6,755 bases of DNA, taken from Alphaproteobacteria bacterium (GTDB lineage: Bacteria > Pseudomonadota > Alphaproteobacteria > Micavibrionales > Micavibrionaceae). Location of the stretch: NCBI GenBank assembly GCA_023301785.1, contig JALZUF010000213.1:1-6755 (forward strand), written 5' to 3'. The translations under genes were made by a program, and so were the position numbers. This document shows, one piece after another, positions 6,351-6,755 of the stretch (positions are counted from its first letter, which is position 1; every line of letters begins with the position of its first letter). The notes under the pieces were generated by a model that saw only the letters and a program-made list of their open reading frames with translations, made no database searches and had not been told where the DNA came from.

Positions 6351-6755
6351 GGCCCAATTGAAGAATTCTGCTTTTACTGAGGCAGCTGGTCCTGAAATAT
6401 CAATTGAAACGATACGATGTTGAAGATCTTTTGCGGCACCAATGGCGTTCACGTTCTTTTCGAATGTATCAAGGCTTGCTGTTTCAAGTGCACCATTAAC
6501 GCTGCCAACAATATAGGCATGATCGTAGAATGCACTGCGGATGAGTGCACCATCGCCTGCTATTGCGCCATTGATATAGATTTGTATTGCTTTTTTGATA
6601 GCGCCATATTCATCAAAGCTTTGTGCCTCATCTTCTTTTGTTAATTGAGTCGTCATAATTTTATTCCTTTCAGTAGATGTTTGAGAAAATACATTTGTTG
6701 TGGAGATTGTTAATACAACAGCCACAAGTGTGAGGGAGGTAAGTGAATTTATTTT
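6258..6755 (-). CDS. NTF2-like / putative lumazine-binding protein, start at or beyond window edge
   Basis: The body (EYGAIKKAIQIYINGAIAGD..., then FRFTDFFVLYKH and WKISGKTY) fits the SnoaL/NTF2-like superfamily, Lumazine_bd_2 branch (PF12893): a small cone-shaped alpha+beta fold that binds small molecules or catalyses simple reactions. The ligand is unknown. Two starts are possible. The ATG at 6656 has a good AAAGGA 8 bases upstream and gives a 132-residue cytoplasmic protein like its neighbours. However, the frame stays open to the window edge, and the extra codons (KINSLTSLTLVAVVLTISTT then NVFSQ) read as a Sec signal peptide with cleavage near VFS, so a periplasmic protein starting just outside the window is plausible. 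I give the longer form because of this signal-peptide character. It is the first visible gene of the minus-strand cluster, and its 3' end was duplicated downstream. Confidence 0.8.
   Translation of the reverse strand, partial: KINSLTSLTLVAVVLTISTTNVFSQTSTERNKIMTTQLTKEDEAQSFDEYGAIKKAIQIYINGAIAGDGALIRSAFYDHAYIVGSVNGALETASLDTFEKNVNAIGAAKDLQHRIVSIDISGPAASVKAEFFNWAGFRFTDFFVLYKHNEQWKISGKTYNSHSNN
6665..6670 (-). promoter_or_regulatory. Internal Shine-Dalgarno supporting the ATG at 6656
   Basis: AAAGGA on the minus strand lies 8 bases before the ATG at 6656, with the same sequence and spacing style as the sites of the DUF1330 and AhpD-like genes. It supports a short cytoplasmic form of the NTF2-like protein, in conflict with the signal-peptide-like extension upstream in the same frame. 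Confidence 0.5.

Overview
The window reads as part of a chromosome from a Gram-negative bacterium with moderately low GC content. An alphaproteobacterium is the best guess. This rests on a type V (autotransporter) secreted protein with a terminal-Phe beta-barrel, a lipoprotein signal peptide and the style of the autotransporter N-terminus (paired Cys in a CAPTETAGND...TCTG context). No rRNA, tRNA, CRISPR array or insertion sequence is visible, so the taxonomic guess stays weak.

Left half, plus strand. Positions 100-927 encode a lipoprotein alpha/beta hydrolase with a clear Ser/Asp/His triad. A perfect TATAAT lies 7 bases before its ATG, so the transcript may be leaderless. Positions 1064-3949 encode a 961-residue classical autotransporter: signal peptide, beta-helix-like passenger containing two tandem copies of a roughly 134-residue unit, alpha-helical linker and C-terminal 12-strand-type beta-barrel. 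Positions 3950-4109 form a convergent intergenic gap.

Right half, minus strand, read from 6755 down to 4110. This is a compact co-directional cluster of small enzymes: a lumazine-binding/NTF2-like protein (start at or beyond the window edge), a DUF1330 protein, an AhpD-like carboxymuconolactone decarboxylase (CMD) family protein with a CxxC centre, a short-chain dehydrogenase-like protein lacking the YxxxK catalytic pair, and a glyoxalase-I-like (VOC) gene. Four of these have AGGA-type ribosome binding sites just before an ATG; for the NTF2-like protein that ATG is an internal alternative start. Gaps are short, so they are probably co-transcribed from a promoter outside the window. A role in redox or electrophile stress is suggested by the family mix but is inference.

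The least expected content is decay and duplication inside this cluster. The last gene is broken: it carries a frameshift with a net loss of about 17 bases, and two of the four metal-ligand positions of glyoxalase I are substituted. The gap between the DUF1330 and AhpD-like genes holds a degraded copy of the 3' end of the NTF2-like gene. It aligns without gaps over 72 bases (53 identical) and has an in-frame stop where the intact gene has Trp. The cluster therefore once carried a second NTF2-like gene, or was rearranged by a partial duplication. A strong hairpin followed by a T-run sits between the AhpD-like and dehydrogenase genes. I see no convincing wholly new system.
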